Assembly: GCA_038098605.1 (NCBI GenBank) | Contig: JAZDUA010001193.1 | Coordinates: 62,001 to 126,000, forward strand | DNA from: Gryllus longicercus | Taxonomy: Eukaryota > Arthropoda > Insecta > Orthoptera > Gryllidae | Direction: 5' to 3' | Length of the DNA stretch: 64,000 nt | In this document: in pieces, positions 62,162 to 64,000 of the stretch | How positions within the stretch are numbered: the first letter of the stretch is position 1 | How the letters are laid out: the number at the start of each line of letters is the position of its first letter | Position numbers and translations under genes: made by a program | The notes under the pieces: model-generated | Databases searched by the model: none | What the model saw: only the letters and a program-made list of their open reading frames with translations | What the model was told of the DNA's origin: nothing

Positions 62162-64000
62162 GTAATAGTTTAGGAGATAGAGCCGTTTGAATTAATAATT
62201 GTCAGAGCTTGCAAAATGCGAAAATACAAAGCTTTTATTTTAAGGTTCCTGGAGGCCACATTTCTCATCCGCAAATAAAAAACTTGACATTTTCTTACAC
62301 TTCAAGAATTTAGAAATACACGCGTGTCTGTAGAATCGATATATGTTATATAGTTTGAGAAAAATATATATTATTCCGTGTGCAAATTTCAGCGCTGTAG
62401 CTCTAATAGTTTAGGAGATAGAGCCATTTAAAGATCGACGAATTTGTCGGATTTGAGCCATGGCACGGATTTTTTTGAAAACCACGGACCAAGCTCGAAA
62501 TTTTATGGGAAATTCACTGGTGATATTCATTTTTCGATTAGAAACTTAGTTTTTAAGAAAGTCGCAAAAGTATCGCCATTAGAGTCAATTTATTCCTAGT
62601 AACTGTAGAATATTTCCAATTCATGCTCGTTCTGATTTTCGGAGAAACTTCGTTTAAGACTCAGATTAAAGGCCAATATATATAATATTACGTGTGCAAA
62701 TTTCAGCGCTGTAGCTGTAATAGTTTAGGAGATAGAGCCGTTTGAATTAATAATTGTCAGAGCTTGCAAAATGCGAAAATACATAGCTTTTATTTTAAGG
62801 TTCCTGGGGGCCACATTTCTCATCCGCAAATAAAAAACTTGACTTTTTCTTACAATACAAGAATTTAGAAATACACGCGTGTCTGTAGATTCGATATATA
62901 TATTATATAGTTTGTTAAAAATATATATTATTCCGTGTGCAAATTTCAGCGCTGTAGCTCTAATAGTTTAGGAGATAGAGCCATTTAAAGATCGACGAAG
63001 TTGTCCGATTTGAGCCATGGCACAGATTTTTTTGAAAACCACGGACCAAGCTCGTAATTTTATGGGAAATTCACTGGTGATATTCATTTATCGATTAGAA
63101 ACTTAGTTGTTAAGAAAATCGCAAAAGTATCGCCATTAGAGTCAATTTCTTCCTAGTAACTGTAGAATATTTCCATCTCATGCTCGTTCTGATTTTCCGA
63201 GGAACTTCGTTTAGGACTCAGATTAAATGCCAATATATATAATATTACGTGTGCAAATTTCAGCGCTGTAGCTGTAATAGTTTAGGAGATAGAGCCGTTT
63301 GAATTAATAATTGTCAGAGCTTGCAAAATGCGAAAATACAAAGCTTTTATTTTAATGTTCCTGGAGGCCACATTTCTCATCCGCAAATAAAACACTTGAC
63401 TTTTTCTTACACTGCAAGAATTTAGAAATACACGCGTGTCTGTAGAATCGATATATGTTATATAGTTTGTTAAAAATATATATTATTCCGTGTGCAAATT
63501 TCAGCGCTGTAGCTCTAATAGTTTAGGAGATAGAGCCATTTAAAAATAGACGAAGTTGTCCGATTGGAGCCATGGCACAGATTTTTTTGAAAACCACGGA
63601 CCAAGCTCGAAATTTTATGGGAAATTCACTGGTGATATTCATTTTTCGATTAGAAACTTAGTTTTTAAGAAAATCGCAAAAGTATCGCCATTAGAGTCAA
63701 TTTCTTCCTAGTAACTGTAGATATTTCCATCTCATGCTCGTTCTGATTTTCGGAGAAACTTCGTTTAAGACTCAGATTAAAGGCCAATACATATAATATT
63801 ACGTGTGCAAATTTCAGCCCTGTAGCTGTAATAGTTTAGGAGATAGAGCCGTTTAAATTAATAAATGTCAGAGCTTGCAAAATGCGAAAATACAAAGCTT
63901 TTATTTTAAGGTTCCTGGAGGCCAGATTTCTCATCCGCAAATAAAAAACTTGACTTTTTCTTACACTACAAGAATTTAGAAAAACACGCGTGTCTGTAGA
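62162..64000 (+). repeat. Right HOR unit 9, partial: b c(/f) g a, runs off the window
   Basis: Types b and c are followed directly by g. Monomer 114 has the c-type tail ccgaggaac (63196), then the f-type ending aaatgcc (63226), so d, e and nearly all of f are missing. The last monomer (63828 on) is type a with gtttaaattaataaatg and ccagatttctc. Many substitutions are private: gtcggattt, aaagtcgc, ctgggggcc, tagattcg, gttgttaag, aaacacttg, aaaaatagacg, gtagatatttcc and cagccctg. Confidence 0.85.

Larger units (their letters stand above)
1..64000 (+). repeat. Satellite DNA array, ~555-bp monomer, 115 complete copies plus one partial
   Basis: Phasing on the motif gtaatagtttaggagata gives monomer starts at 1, 556, 1111, 1666, 2221, 2778, 3333, 3888, 4441, 4996 and so on to 63828. 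Most steps are exactly 555, with a range of 546-563. Every copy has the same orientation, and no unique sequence, transposon or inverted segment interrupts the array. Most differences are single substitutions shared by several monomers, so variants spread through the array instead of arising independently. Stops occur in all frames of a typical monomer, so nothing here is coding. The array runs off both ends of the window. Satellites of this kind usually occupy centromeric or heterochromatic DNA; that location is inferred. I do not recognise the family by name. Confidence 0.98.

Noticed and set aside
1..64000. CRISPR array
   Set aside because: The regular box spacing superficially recalls repeats and spacers, but the sequences between boxes are themselves repeated in every unit, are 190-265 bp long, and no cas-like gene is present.
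1..64000. Retroelement long terminal repeats or transposon terminal repeats
   Set aside because: No open reading frames, no primer-binding or polypurine signals, no inverted ends and no target-site duplications are visible. The copies are directly adjoining and head to tail.
1..64000. rRNA, tRNA or other structured RNA genes
   Set aside because: No conserved rRNA stretches, tRNA cloverleaf patterns or polymerase III A and B box pairs were recognised within the monomer, and all copies are variants of that monomer.

Overview
The whole 64 kb is satellite DNA. One tandem repeat with a basic unit of about 555 bp fills the window from first to last base, always in the same orientation. I read 115 complete monomers (starts 1, 556, 1111 ... 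63274) and a 173-base partial 116th from 63828. I found no protein gene, RNA gene, mobile element, CRISPR array or unique spacer on either strand. Neither flank of the array is in the window. Base composition is AT-rich (hand count of 541-1080: 187 G+C in 540, about 35%). A long, AT-rich, head-to-tail satellite with higher-order structure indicates a nuclear eukaryotic genome, and centromeric, pericentromeric or other heterochromatic DNA is the natural setting. I do not recognise the satellite by name; an animal, perhaps an insect, is only a weak guess.

Each monomer has two unequal halves. Half A is 241 bp and half B is 314 bp. Each half begins inside its own copy of a 49-bp box (e.g. 530-578 and 771-819), and the two copies differ at a single position. 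The rest of the two halves barely align. The array is therefore also a string of about 230 boxes spaced alternately 241 and 314 bp apart.

Diagnostic variants shared between monomers show a layered higher-order repeat (HOR) structure. 1-14991 is an irregular mosaic of about a dozen monomer types, with a four-monomer block present twice (4441-6661, 8887-11106) and a two-monomer block present three times. 14992-22201 is built on a three-monomer unit, interrupted by a two-monomer segment copied from the left region. 22756-31631 is a six-monomer HOR of 3328-3329 bp, with a shortened lead-in copy and a partial third copy. 31632-36619 is transitional. 36620-64000 is a seven-type HOR (types a to g) present as 7-, 6- and 2-monomer forms produced by internal deletions. 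The series 36620-47171 (19 monomers) is itself repeated as 47172-58826 (21 monomers, with one extra dimer), which gives a second-tier HOR of about 10.5-11.7 kb.

A patch at about 43210-46405 has roughly 25 one- or two-base indels, mostly in homopolymers, plus one 8-base deletion. Its near-identical copy at 55-58 kb has only two comparable extra bases. It looks like unpolished sequence rather than biology. The two short open frames in the window (minus strand, 14020-14250 and 44273-44557) are chance products of the repeat.
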